Shown here piece after piece: positions 40,086 to 53,529 of a stretch of 64,000 nt of DNA. Each line of letters starts with the position of its first letter. Positions within the stretch are counted from its first letter, which is position 1. A program made the position numbers and the translations under genes. Source of the DNA: Prostheceraeus crozeri (Eukaryota > Platyhelminthes > Polycladida > Euryleptidae); contig CAJQUW010005362.1 in assembly GCA_907163375.1 (NCBI GenBank), forward strand, positions 806,001-870,000. Direction: 5' to 3'. A model generated the notes under the pieces. It saw only the letters and a program-made list of their open reading frames with translations. It made no database searches and was not told the DNA's origin.

Positions 40086-40090
40086 AAAAA

Positions 40091-40630
40091 TTACCATGAC
40101 AGTAAAAGCGATAAAACGAAATCCTTCTGTACACACATATCTGGTGACTCAGCTTTAATGTCAAAGGTCTCCAGAATTCGAAGGTGTGTCAAATTTTGAT
40201 GGCGATACTTAACACGGAAAGATGTCTTTTCATTTAAGGCGGTGTTATTGCACGGTTGCAAATGTCTCACTACAGCACTTTGTGGAGCTTTATTTGAACG
40301 CGAGGGTTTCTTGACATCATTCTGAAGCCATTGTGGGACATGTTTAGCCAACTTATCACTCAAGCGACGTCCGGTGCAGCCCACATGGCTGCTTCCGTAA
40401 CTGCATGAGAATTTGTAGATAATTGAGAAGTTGGAAAGCATTTGAGTAGGGTCCTTGGGAGATCGGTTGGGAATACGAGTCGTGGTAAATGTCAGGGCCA
40501 ATCTAGTGGCATGAAAATGCGGCAGAAGTCGTCTGAGTTCACGTCGGGCGTATAACTCGAGTCCGCTGCCTTTGTACGGAACATTCACGAAGACTTTTTT
40601 CTTTTCAAGACCGAAAGAACGCCGAACGTT
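40091..40630 (-). pseudogene. Penelope-like element C-terminus with GIY-YIG endonuclease
   Basis: The minus-strand frame runs from a KKKVFVNVPYKGSG segment (about 40590-40620) through IPNRSPKDPTQMLSN to SIIYKFSCSYGSSHVGCTGR and then RLSDKLAKHVPQWL. In Penelope-like elements a VPYxG motif precedes a linker and a GIY-YIG nuclease of the form YK..C..C...YIGxTgRRL..R..EH, and this matches in order and spacing. The reverse transcriptase is missing and the frame abuts an unrelated LINE fragment near 40635. It is a truncated, dead copy. Confidence 0.75.
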
Positions 40631-40641
40631 ATCATTCGTCG

Positions 40642-41022
40642 TTAAAGCAATGCATTGGTTCTGACGTCATTTGCTGTCTTGATAAATTTACTTAATTTCA
40701 TAATGTTTCCGATAGTTATATTCTGCAGCATTCCATAGAAATCTTGAATAGTGACATTGATGAAAAATGGTATAAGTTGTGATCTGTCACTGTCATGCAT
40801 CGTGCATTCACAGATAAAATAGAATACAATTTGTATTGTTCCATCATTGCAAAACCTACATTTTCTTTCTTCGCTTTCTATTCTGTTTCCTCTAAAACTT
40901 CCCGTTCTTACCGCTAATTTATGATTTCCACACAACATGTTCAACAATGGTGCAATGTCATTTCGTTTTAAGTTAAATGTTGAATAACGTTTAATTGTGC
41001 AATCGAATTGTGTTGATTCCAA
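40642..41022 (-). pseudogene. LINE ORF2 C-terminal zinc-knuckle fragment
   Basis: The 126-codon minus-strand frame contains LCGNHKLAVRTGSF, a CRFCNDG pair and ICECTMHDSDRSQLIPFF. This is the CxxC...HxxxxC-like C-terminal domain found after the RT in many invertebrate LINEs (the NHKL.IE.GR...R.C..CN pattern). Only this tail is present. It is adjacent to and in the same orientation as the Penelope fragment, but belongs to a different element class. Confidence 0.6.
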
Positions 41023-41024
41023 AT

Positions 41025-44000
41025 GATTAGTTCCAGTTCGAAATCATGAAACCTATTTTGCTAGAAATCATGATGTAAATTATTACCGTATCTCATCTTT
41101 TAGTTTTACCATTTGGTAACCATGCAGAGTCTTCGTAGGCTATATAGGTCTAGTCGTGCGACGCAGCCTGTATATCTGCACGTAAATTAAGTAGTAGACC
41201 TATAGCCTAGTTTACGCGTAGCCCATATATGCATGCGTCAAAAATAATTTTACTAGTGCCAACGGCCATGTAATATTAGAATCACAAAAAAAGCGACAGA
41301 ATAGTAAATTTCTAGTCCGGTTCCGTGGACCCGGCGCACCCGGACACACCTGGATCCGTAGCACGCGGACCCGGTCATTCAACCCTGGTACCAATCTAGG
41401 TAGATGTTTGTAATAATTTAAAACATGCAATCTTTACACATGTAGTTCCTTATCATGGGACGGTATACTGCAATTTATTTAATCAAAATTGCCTCATTTT
41501 CGTAGGGAAACGAGAAGATTCGACGAATTATGTAAGCTCCCATCAACTGCACCGATAAGAAGTAGCCCAACTTTGATGCTTTCATGACAAGAAAAAAATG
41601 ATCAAAAATTAGTGATTTCAAATGATTTCGACTATTTGCTTATTTTTCATTAAACATGCATGCATGCATTATGAAGTTTGCTTCCATGAATTTCATAATT
41701 TGGCTTAATTGTGTTTTCAATTTTCATGCATTTTTTCACAGTCAAATTTGGATTTCGCATAACTTGCTAAACTTAGTGAAAATGAAAATGGTTCACATAA
41801 TTTCAGCTTGCTTGCATGGGCATTAGGTATACCCAGGACAGGTTTGCATACTCATAATTCATCGAGCCTAGATGATATATGTTTCAGTAAGAGTTTCGCC
41901 TGATACTTTGATTACTCAACTATTACACTGTTTTGACATCTCCTTTCAGGAAGTGAGGGGGGAGACATCATATAAAGCTATTCTACATAGTTTCTGCCAA
42001 GAACATGTCTTTTCAATTATTTTCCTTGCCTTGTGATCGATTTAAACCGGATATTTAAAACTTAGAATAATACAGCTTTTTCACTTGAGAGAATAAAGTG
42101 TTAAGAAAGGGAAGGAGGGAATGATCACTCTTATCGCATTTACGCCCACATTAATAAGGATTCCTCATCATCATCGACCATAAATGAAACACTTTTGCAA
42201 TTATGAATTGAGATGGAATTGCTCAATTAGCCCATTGTCAGGCATAAGACTTACATATATTGAGTCCGCCATGTATGCGGAGAGTTGGACATATTGAACC
42301 ACCAGTTGCAGTTGATAATCCATTGAAAGTGGACAAACTTTACAACATGGTTTATTGCGTCAAGTGAAAATGACTCCTCTGATCATTTCAACTGCTTCTG
42401 CTCTCCATTATTCTTATGAGATATCCAGAAATTTCAAAGAAAAAGTAGATTTTCAGGAAGTGCCGACTTTTATTTTAATTAATGTAGCCAAAAACTCAAT
42501 AATATTTCCATTAGTCAGCATGGTCAGCATTTTCTCAAGTAATCTTTATCAATTAATCTTAAGATGAAATTTTTTAAGTACAGACTTATTTTTGCATGCG
42601 AACACGTTTTTGAAAGACAAACGATGTGGGACACATTATCATTTTGAACATGGCTCATAGTGCCCAACTTCGACACTCATATTTTCTTGTCGAGTGAAAG
42701 AAGTACGATACTTCATCAATTTTGAAATGCACATTCTGACTTTTGGGCCAAGAGATTGTTAATATAAAATCGAGTATCGAACATTGCACATCTAACCTTC
42801 TATACTTGTACACATTTATAAGCGGCGACAACTTTATTTGCATTATCTCGCTTATGTATTGCGCACACGTTTACAAACCATGAGTGCGTGTTATCACAGT
42901 TATAATCTTACTTGTAAACATGCAAAAATTGGACTGCAGCTAGACAATTTAACTGTGGCTAGGCTGCAAATAATCGACAGTGATTTGCAATGATAAAAGT
43001 TAGACAAAATACATTGGACAGAAGAGAAGTTTTCCGTAAGTTTACTGTGTAAGTAATCTCTTTGATTTTATTCACAAAAAAGATGACTAATATTCAGATC
43101 ACAAGCTTGTCCAAGAGTTTTGAGTTTTCCGTTGGAAAACACTAGATGTTCCGAATCGGACAGAAGCTGCCTCTCATTTTTCCTTTTGACAATGGTTAAA
43201 GTATCGATTATTTTTATAAGAGAATACGATCAGGGAATTAATCTTATATAAAGACAAAGTTGTACGCAGTCAACAGTTAGACAGAAGACTTCATAATGTA
43301 GAATCAAAGTACAAAATGACGCATGAATGAGCCAGGGATGAGCAATTCCAGATGGATCCTGTTTTATATTTGCATGTATTTCGCAAATAGAAATTATCAT
43401 TGATTAATCATGAATGATGATGATAAAAATAAAGTGTTTGGCCTATCACTGCGTTGCCTGTGTTGTACGTGTTCATTCTTTACCATTGAAGAATCATCTT
43501 TCTGTGTTCCCTCAAACTAATCGTCTAGTATTCTTTCATTTTCTTTTCACAATGCGCTAATGAATATAATCGCCATAATAGTCCTTTCGTATTACGGTAT
43601 ATTCAGCTAGTAGCAGCAGGCCTCCTTCCTGTATTAAACTGATGACAATAAATGTATAAAAGTTAACCCTTGAAATACTAAGGATGTTCAAAATGACCGA
43701 AATTGCAGTTGCGTAGCTGCCACAGCTCGAATAGGCTAGCCAATTCAAGCTTCTTGACTTTGTCAGTTGGTGCATTAAGTGCAATTCTAAGTGATCTTCA
43801 TTACAATTTTGCATATAATTGGAAAAGCGGAATGGTTAAATTAAGCTCTTCACCCAGTAGGTTAATCGAGAATTGTGCTTTTTGTTGTCAAATAATCGAC
43901 AATTATCAAAAAACAGCTTATAGCTTTTATAGGAAAATGATTGCTAATCCAGCATGACCGCAATAACATATCTCATGGCATACATGCACTGTGTAAACTT

Positions 44001-44842
44001 GCTGTTTGTATACATTCGGATAGGAATGTCCCAGCACAGCGAACACATTCTTGGAGGACCTACATGCATATGCGTGTAGGAATGCACTATGCATGCTTTT
44101 TTTATCAGTTTCGTGATTATGGGAATGATGAACAATGAAGAGTTTGAAGGAGATATTGTGCATGCATCTTATGCATGCTTGTCCTGACAAAGGATTTATG
44201 TAGAGATATCGTCTTTGACTTAGCCTATCCATTCGAAAATTCAGTTGGTCTTTATGGGCAACAAGCTGATAATGTACCGGTACGCATTCTTGGAATCGAT
44301 GATGTTTCTAGATCAAGTGAAGAACCATCGGTAACAGCAATCAAAAAGTCTTCAGTGAGAACATACAGTAGCATACAGTTGAAGTTGTCGCCGTGTGCCA
44401 CGAAAATAAAGAACGAAGACCTATGTGAATAATCCTGCAGTCATGTGCAAGCAGTGCATGCGCATAAGTTCACCTGTAGCTTATAATTTACTACTAATTA
44501 TTTAAAACAAAGCTGTAATTTTATCTATGAATTGTCTCTTTTGATGAAATGCATCATTTGCTTGGTTAGAGTCGCATTATTTCAAAAATAAATGAGGTCG
44601 ACCGTTTGACCACCCTTGGTTATATTAGGAGTATTTTGAGCATGACATTTTTAGGGTTTTAAGAACCAACCATCTATGCCATTTGCAAATTTATGGAAAT
44701 TTTTGAGATGCTGATTTGCGTACACAAATTGATTTTGCACTTCTGCAGGCGTGTTTACAAGCACTCATGCACAGAGAACTTGTTGATGGGCTTGTGTGAA
44801 AAGAGCAGCAATCTTCCTCAACAGAATGGCCTCTGCGTTATA
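41025..44842. other. Non-coding stretch; one GC-rich short-period patch
   Basis: At about 41318-41385 a GC-rich patch repeats GACCCGG/CACCCGG-like words at short intervals, unlike its surroundings. The remainder is AT-rich and I see no element ends or recognisable coding. The overlapping frames at 43927-44232 are not convincing. Confidence 0.4.
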
Positions 44843-45170
44843 CAGTGCGTTTCATAAATAGTTGGAAGTTTGTTAAAACAACATTAGTAGGGAAAAAACA
44901 GAAAATTTTCGTAACTGTAGTCAACAGAATTCATTTCCTAATATACATTAAGTGGTTTTTCTTTTACATTTTGGCCCAGTAATGGCCTATTCCTGAAAAG
45001 GACAGCTGTGCCCTAGTAGCCAGATTCGTCATCCTTGAGTTCAATTACTTTTCGAATGCGCTTTGGCATGAAATCTCTGATCATCTGTTGATCAGTTCGA
45101 TTCCATTTCTGTCTTTCCAACGGTTCCACAAATCGATTCAAATCATCACTAGCGCAAATTTGTCGACCGA
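44843..45170 (-). mobile_element. Tc1/mariner remnant with one terminus and transposase C-terminus
   Basis: The left end is TA followed by CAGTGCGTTTCATAAATAGT, closely related to the end of the Tc1 copy at 51991 (CAGTCCGCTTCATAAAAAGT). About 150 bp inside, minus-strand translation gives DQQMIRDFMPKRIRKVIELK, the C-terminal motif of Tc1 transposases (...SMPRRI..VI...). The catalytic core and the right terminus are absent. It is an internally deleted or truncated copy. Confidence 0.7.
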
Positions 45171-45174
45171 CTGA

Positions 45175-48100
45175 TCAACTGGTTAAACATGTTCGTGGAG
45201 TACTCACTCAAGCGCACCGTTCGGAGTTCATGTCATCCCTCATCACATGAAGTACGTTCGCTACTTCAAATGACTCCCAACATGAGAAATTTCCTACAAC
45301 ACCTTCTTTGTATGAATCTTCCTGTGAAATGAGGCATTCATAACATAGAAATTTGGTTGTTGTTGTATACGATTCCCTGGATTCAATCTCAAACCAAATT
45401 GCTGATAAGAAAATATATGTAATTCAACATATAAAAAGAAAATATCAAGTTTGGTCTGTGTGGGTCATTTATCAATAGGCGTCAACGACCAACCAAAAGT
45501 TAAAACACGGAAATTCCCAGCACAATAATGACACGTTTCCGAATTGATTTCCACTTCAATATTCAGCAATGTGACTATTCGGCAAGCAAAGCGGCTGTTA
45601 ATTCCTCACGATCTTTTGTTAAAATGTTCCCCTTACAAGTGTGTGTAGCAGAAAAGTATGTAAAGCAACTCTAAGGGTATTGGCAGATGTTTTTACACAT
45701 GTAGTGTAGTTGCTCTACCGCCATTCTGTTTTGTCTTGGCTGACAGGACAAAGAACCCGGGCTTTCATTTGTTTGACTAACTCTAGACATGAGGGAAAAT
45801 ATGAATTATATTATCTTTCTGTGTAAGAGGGTCATGACTACGTTTGATTTCATAGCGCATTCTTTGATTGTATGCATTGTATCGTATTATGCATGTCTTA
45901 TTCTTTTGCTCCATGAAAGTTATCTTATCAATTAAAAAGATAAATAAACTGTGATATTAATGTAATTCACAAGTAGGGACGTAGAAGTGATCAATAGCGA
46001 CGAATAAGCGACAGTCTATAGTTCTATAAGTTATCGATAGGTAAAAGCTGCAAACCTCTTCCATTTCGGAACGCTAATATTCAGATAGAAGTCATAATTC
46101 CAGTAATTTGTCTTGTAAGCGCTGTCGTAGCATCTCCAATTGCTTTCATCAGGCAACTGATGCTTGATGATGTCGAGAGCGCTTGCATATAAATTTCTGA
46201 AATTGTGAATTTATCTGAATCATAGGCTTGCAAAATGGAAGAAATTAATCTCATGCCAATTCATGTACAACTACTAATTACATGCGCTTACTTGACCCAT
46301 TTATCATTATTCTGACGTTGGTGAAGTACATGTAAAACCAGGTGAAGGGAAACTTGATGAGAATTTCAAGGTATGTGACATACTTTGTTGACACTTGGTT
46401 ATTCCCTATTCTTCTGTTATCGTATATTGAACGCTTTGGATACGAAAGCGCTATCCACTGCCACTTTCACATCTCTGTTCATAGACATAACTCGGCAATA
46501 CAGTGATGAAAAAATTAGCTTTCTCAATTTTGAAATTTCACTGCATGTCATATTAACTTTCCAACTCGTTGGTTGAAAGTGTGATGCGCATGGATTAGTC
46601 CTATGTTTCGTATTGTCAGTTATCTCCTCAGCTGAAATAATCTTGCAACTTCTTTGACTACATAATAATGCCAGCAATTTATCAATTTAAACTCAAACTG
46701 AAAGAAGAGATCTGCAATGCTAAAAACAATGACATTCCTGAAATTGTGGAAAATAATGTGCCTATTGCTTATCATTCTTCATATTACATGCATTATCAAA
46801 ATTGTAGCCATCATTTATAAAAAATTGCTCATTTTTTATTCAAGTACTTTATCGCAAGCTTTTCACTAAGTAATGGAGTAACTTCTACGTGCAGTACTTA
46901 GTCACTTTTCTTTTGCGAAATGACCCTAAATTTCATCACTGTGGAAGATGCTCACCCATTGTTCTTACAAAAAGCTTAAAGCACACTCACTCATTCGAAA
47001 GTCTTCTTGAGGAAGTTTCACTTGCGCCGATCTTAAAATTAAGATTCTTTAAACTGGTAACAAAAGCTATTATACTCTATATAATACATATATAATATAC
47101 ACTATATATACATAAAGCTATTATTGGAAATATGAAATAATGACTGGGGAATTACTTTTATTGGGGAGTCACTGTTAGCTGTTCATAAATAATATGACAA
47201 TAAATGATAAAAGTCTATACTCATCATCAAGATAATAAAATCCACCGGCAAAGACGTCTTGCATTCTTAGTTGCAATCAAAATATTTGATGTAATAAATT
47301 CCTCTTAAGTCTTTAGCTGCATCTGAATTGCTCACTAGGAAGTCTTTTAATTTTTAAAGTTGTCGATGTGCGTATATGTAGTATGTACTTTTGCCAAATA
47401 CCTCCACTTATTTAGAGGAGCTTAGAAGGCGTTCTAATTGTAGGCATATAAAAGACTTTACTGATAGGCCACACCTGAAATTGAGTATTGATTTGAATGG
47501 CTTGCTTCACTCTTTGGCGTTTTCATTTTGTCCTCGGAAGACAAAATGATTCAATAAAATCCCCATTCAAAATACATTTGCAAGATTTGATAGTGTAAAA
47601 CTCTCACAATCAAATAAATACATTTTGATATTGATCAATCAGCAGTTTGTGAAGTTCATAAAGTTCAATTTATTCTCATTAGCTTCTTATCTCTATGACT
47701 AATTTGATCGATGTTCTAGTGAATTTAACTGTCTTTCTTTTTCCAGCGCATGTTATGAGCGTCAAACTATGCTATGTGATGATTGTTAAATTGTTAGTTC
47801 TATCGCTTGTTAGTTCAATCCTTCAATTGTGTCCGCGTGCACTTCGTTTAATCAATAACATAAATATATAGAGAGATTGTAACAGAGAAGACGAAGCATT
47901 TGGTTCAACTTGACAGAATAGTCTGATGTATGAAAAGAGAGAGAAAGATATAGAGAGATGCGAAGTGTCCCAGATCAACGAGAAGTTGCGGAGCTTTCTA
48001 TCTCACAGCCATTTATGACGAGAAATCTTTCTGAATTTAAATCTAGCTAAAAGATAGATCAGTAATGCTTTTTCTCATGTCTCTTCTTGCTTCTTTTTTC

Positions 48101-51100
48101 TCCATTTCTCTCTCTCTCTTTGCCTCTCTATCTCTTCACATTTTCGCACACAAATACACACAGTAAAATTCTTACTTCTAAGTTCCAGAGTTCGTCCAGT
48201 TCACCTAGAACTAATAGTGACTATTTATTCTTTCAATTCCGTTTTGAAATTTTCATTTTATCAAAAGATGTATTTGTTTTTTGACATGTTATTCCCCGAG
48301 AGCAAACCTGGATACAATTTGATGTAATATTACTTGCATATGAGCTCGTACAGGCTTGTTTAATGATGGAAATGAAAACGTGTTTTAGGTACATTTTCTT
48401 TTGAGAAAATCAAAGAACTTAATATACAAACAGTACACAAAAAAGTTTAATGATTCCGACTTCATATTACCAAGCTCAAACTTCTGAAGGCTGTTTTTTA
48501 TCAGCAACTTCGATATTTTGTCTTTGGTGTAATTTACTCTTTAATATTCTAGTACATGTATTTGACTACCTGTCAAGAGAGCAAAAATATGCTCATCAAG
48601 TATGACTAAAGCCGTCTTAGCATCTGACTTGCACAGCATCTGACCCGGTAGGCATCTGACCTGCACTTACCTCATTCTATTTCATCTTCTTACATAGATC
48701 TTCTCATAAAGACCTAGTGAAATAGATTTAATTGACTAAATTATCTGGCCTATATTACAGATAGATTATTAGTCAACTTCGTGTTTTCAAACATTCAGTT
48801 ATATTCGTTTTGATGTGTTTTGATACGTTAAGTAACTGAAATTGGCTAGATTGCTAATGCATTTATTTCATTTTATTTCAGAAAGAGTTATAACATGAAT
48901 TCCGAATTAGTGTTTTTAAAAAGAGAATAGATTTGTATTTGAATTCAACGGCCATAGTCTGAAGCAGGATTTTGTTGGATAACTTTTCCTACCGCTGCCT
49001 CCAAGCAAGAGATTTCTAAAAATTTGAAGATGCGATTTGAATTAATGCTCTTATTCCAGCAGTGAAAGAAGAGCTATTGAGTCAGTGATTTCTAGCCCTG
49101 GTTCCTTTTAGCTAATCACATAGATTTATTGAGCTCATTTGGTAGAAACTTCAGCCTTCATCCAGTTTCGAAATAGCTGATAGGCGTAGTATAAAACAAA
49201 GGTTTATACCCTTAGATATTTCTGTTTGCCTAAAGGCCTATTAACAGGGTCGCCGTGGGTATGGGGATTCTGTGGGTATACCCATGGGTATAGGGTGGGT
49301 ATGGGTGTTGAGTCCATCCCCACAGCTCCCATAGTGCTACTATGGGGATTCTGTGGGGATTGTCATGATTTTTGATATCCACTAGAAACAATCAGAACTG
49401 ACATTTAATCACAGAATAAATTCGGACTTTGAATTATCAAACAGCTTACCATCTCATCGCTTAAATTCAATGAAATACCTGGTGCTGATTTCACATCCGT
49501 GACACATTGACAATGATTTTGAATGAGTAATAATAACTTTGGTGTGTCAGGGACGTCTGAAGGGGAAGAACGCTGCAAGCTGGTTTTAGGGCAGAACTGA
49601 ATGGAGGGTGATTCGCACGCCTCTTTATTGCCGGTAAAGACCGGAAATTACGTACATGTAGATCAAATCACTTTGATTCATAGTGATTATGTGATGTAAT
49701 TATGCTTACGTTATTAATGCGATTAATCATTGACCTATATTTGAAACCTATAACGATATATAAGAGGTCCCGAAAAATATTTCTTTTGCACCTTGCGCAT
49801 AAATCAGATAGTACATGGGTCATTCCACAGAAAACGTGAAATTTTGTGTCCTAATTTCGATAGGCCTGCAGATGATTATAAAAGTAGAGGATGTCTGTAA
49901 TGTAACAGAGTTTTAAGCGCGAACAAAATTCTGAACTCTTTTCAATGTATAGAGGCGCATCAAAATTCTCAGCAAAATCGATGCATGAGAAAACCTCGAT
50001 AATTTGAAAATAAAGTAGGGTGATATTAGTAGGATATGCTGGAAGAGTTTCAACAAACGCTCATTTGCAGTTGTAGTAAATAGTAAAAGGGCCTAAATGA
50101 ATTCGTCTTGTCTCTAAGACTTGTGGTGCAGGCTAACACGATGCCCTTCAACTCCCATGATCATCTTCTAGTGTCTAATTTGGCACCAAAACCGATATTG
50201 CTTCAAATCGGGGAGTGTAGAGTCATAGTGATCCATTTAAGCTCAAATTCATCTTCTACCCTGCAACACGTATTTCTATATCACTTCATAGCACACACTT
50301 ATTCCTAATCCGTTGTGCGACGGACGACATGACAAGAGAATAGCTTTAATTTTTAATTTTGCCAAAAATGAAAACCTAGCATCTGCCCGTGCTAGAAAAT
50401 GCAGCCGTCGTTCTGACTGAATTTCGTTTCAACTCATACACTGAGCTAAAAGCGATTTTCGAAATGTCATTTGTGGTGTGCGGGTCATTGGCAAGGACAT
50501 GTGTCAGTGATGGTGCAACGAAACGTTTCCTTACATCAAAGAAATTCCGCTACAGTCCTGACAGGTCGTCCGAAAGTTTCAATCACTGTCGTGATTTCAA
50601 CTTTTTCTGTTGTTCTTATTTGTACGTATGACTCGTATAGCGAGAATGCCACGGCTGTCTTACCAACAATAATTCATCGTGCTTGCTCTCTCAACACACC
50701 GGCGTGTTCTGATTGCGTGAGGATCGATGCTCAAAAAGTGCTCAAAGATAGATCGCCCTGCTTCGGAGACAATGTAAAACTTAAAATCACACTTGCGACG
50801 AAAGGAAAGCTATGAAAAAAACAGAAGGTACCTAAAGTACGCTTAAGAAGTCAAAATCCTGCACGAAGATCCCTAAAATTAAGTCGGAATCGTTGATGAG
50901 GAACCTAGATAAAAATAATAGTCGAATAGTTAGAACATACACATAGTTTCATTTCAGAGTGATTGATGGCCTTAGATCGAATTTTTTTTGACTCGTTCGA
51001 ATAGGCAGTAAAGCAGACAGCATCTTGATTTGCTTGTTAAGAAATTTTTAATTGCTTGTTAAGAAAACGGTTTCAGTTTGAAACTCTACCAGTGAGTGAC

Positions 51101-51985
51101 GTGCATGTTCCATGTGATTGCGAAGAATGACGGTGCTGCAATTGTTGTTCAAGAATCAAGTTAGCCGATATCGTATCGTGATTCGTGAGGCAGCTTTTAA
51201 GCATTTCTGCCGACATGGGAAAATTCACTTGATCATCCAAGTCATAAGATGATCAATACTTACACACTTCATAATTTATCAGAGGACTATCTCACTCACT
51301 TTATGAAGCTTGCAATTATACATGCTGCACACTTCCACATAGCTTTTTTCCTGGAAGCATTGACGAGACTTCCTGACAACATTACTCAGCAGGCTTTATG
51401 CCTCAAACTAGTGATGGCTCTCTCTTGGTGACGTGGTCCATTCTATTTATAGTTAGCAACTCGGCGACTCTTTGTAATCGAGTCTCATTGGATAAACGTC
51501 TTCCTCTAAGTGGTTCATAAGTGAATGTTTGAATCTCCTCTTGCTGAGTCGGACTATATGTAGATTAGATTTCGAGGCCCGAGAGAGTGTAGAGAGTTTG
51601 TTTACAATTACTCGTATTATATAAATTCACTTCGATTAATGTGCGAAAACTTGAGTAAATTTCGATTGATTTTGTTCCAATGTGTGAATAGAAAACTGCT
51701 CAACTGAGTCGGCTAAATCGCCGGCTATCACGGCTTCGGCTAAATATAAAATACAATCGGTTGGCTTCGGCTTAATTTTCTCGAACCGCGAACATCTCAA
51801 CACTATACCTAAGACTACACATGGAAAATACTATTTCTTCACTTGAATTTGTTATCGCCAGTTTCTTAATCCACCCATGACACTTCATGGAATCCAACAT
51901 TTCTTCATTTGTCTTCATCCACAACTATATGATTTGAAATACAATATTACGACTGCTAATTCAGCAACCGATTAAGGGATATGAA
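45175..51985. other. Non-coding stretch with small low-complexity and repeat patches
   Basis: At 49250-49370 two copies of TATGGGGATTCTGTGGG lie about 85 bp apart in a G-rich patch with GGGTATACCC, probably a repeat remnant. Purine-rich (47935-47965) and pyrimidine-rich (48085-48140) tracts face each other like a weak inverted repeat. The frames at 50389-50631 and 50471-50815 are open but carry no motif I recognise. Confidence 0.4.
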
Positions 51986-51990
51986 ACATA

Positions 51991-53160
51991 CAGTCCGCTT
52001 CATAAAAAGTGGATCATCCTAAAATTTGACTAAATAAAACATAAGTATGATACAGAAAGCATTTTTCATGTTATTTCATGTTATTTCATGTCCATAATAT
52101 ATTTAAATGTCCTTATATAATCTGATAAGCTATGATACAGTAACGGTTCTTAAGAAGCTAATATTTTGTGGCCCTACCCTTTTTGTCAATGACATTACCA
52201 ATTCGTCTAGGCATTGATTCGATGATATCGTTGATTTTTGACTGATCTAACTTTCTCCACTCTCTTTTTAACAGTGACGTAAGTTGTGATACGCCATCTG
52301 TAGGTAGCAGTGAACGACGAACGTTACGTTTTAGAATACTCCATACATTTTCTATGGGATTCAGATCAGGAGAACGAGCTGGCCAAGATAATGTCCTAAG
52401 CCCTAATTGAGACTTGCATGAGTTGACTATACTACTCCTGTGACACGTAGCATTATCATCCATAAATAACCAAGTCGATGGATCACCAAGTTGATATGTC
52501 ATTTGGCCAATGTTCATTCGTAAAACATTCACATAGCGTTCAGAATTCATGGTTCCTTGCTGTATGTGAAGTTCAGAGCGGCCATTGGTCCAAATGCCAG
52601 CCCAAATCAGTAGAGTCGCACCACCTTGTACCCGGGACGATGTAAATGTCTCGGAATTTCCTGATCAGATTTTATCCATAATCTCAATCGACCATCACTA
52701 TCCTTCAGACGGACTGATGCCTCATCAGACCAGACAACCCGATCCCATTGATTTCGCCAGCGACAATGACTCATTGCCCATCTGAGACGTCTTTTTGTAT
52801 GCTGATCTGATAATTCGATCTGAGAGGGCCTCTTACAGCTCTTGAAATTCGACTCAATAAGTCTTCTACGAATAGTGGACTTAGAAATAGACGAGTCTAG
52901 TGCAGCCATCTCAGTTAACGAGAGACTTGGATCAGCTTTAACAAATCTCAAAATCAGGGGGTCTCTACGCTTGGATGTTTTGCGTGGACGGCCAGAGCCC
53001 TCTTTACGACAGAGTCGAAAATCATCATTATGCCATCGATGCACATTTGTGTAAGGGACATTTAGTCGCTTGCTTGTAGATCGCAAAGAAAACCCTAGTT
53101 CTAGCAATACTGACACTTTGCCTTTTGTGAATGCGATCTCGTTATTGTTCATTTGTGCTT
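51991..53160 (-). mobile_element. Tc1/mariner transposon copy
   Basis: The left terminus CAGTCCGCTTCATAAAAAGT follows a TA dinucleotide at 51989-51990. The transposase occupies 52158-53152 on the minus strand. I could not find the matching right terminus between 53152 and 53500, so that end is truncated or too diverged. With a single frameshift in the gene this is one of the younger elements in the window. Confidence 0.8.
52158..53152 (-). pseudogene. Tc1-type DDE transposase with one frameshift
   Basis: The N-terminal part (53152 to about 52610, 181 codons) holds a paired-type helix-turn-helix DNA-binding region (about residues 8-45 and 60-110) with a GRPRKT hook between the two halves, then the first catalytic Asp in VVWSDEAS. 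The second part, ending at 52158, holds LFMDDNATCH with the second Asp and SPDLNPIENVW with the Glu, a DD34E arrangement, and closes with ESMPRRIGNVI. The two parts are joined by a one-base shift near 52615-52625, where LIWAGIWTNG-like coding resumes in the other frame. Apart from that, length and motifs are complete. Inactive as it stands. Confidence 0.9.
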
Positions 53161-53164
53161 TGTA

Positions 53165-53515
53165 TTGTTTTCAACCGGTAAGAGATAGATTTCTAGCTGA
53201 AAGCAATCAGGAGTGCTGCCAACACCACCGCAACGAAGTCAGGAAGCTATGGAACATGAAGTCCAGTTAATCACATGTAGCAGTTACATTATTGTTGATG
53301 AATAATGGTGCTATACTGGCTCTGATTGACCGATTTTCTTTATTTTTGTTTTGCTTGATAGCTTTTGGCTTGTAGAACAACATATTACATAACAAAGGAA
53401 ACAACTGTAATTTTATAAGAGTGAGGTATGATTTTGTGTAACATTGGTAAATGAAGATCAAATTATCTACTACTTTTTTTATCTATAACAGGAAAACAAC
53501 TCAATATTCATGCTT
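53165..53515. other. Short spacer between Tc1 copy and Polinton
   Basis: I see nothing recognisable. This is the place to look for the left junction and the 6-bp target duplication of the Polinton. Confidence 0.4.
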
Positions 53516-53529
53516 GAAAGTAGTAAGCA

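Noticed and set aside
50389-50815. Two overlapping frames of 80 and 114 codons
   Set aside because: Neither shows a known motif or coding signature, and they compete for the same DNA.
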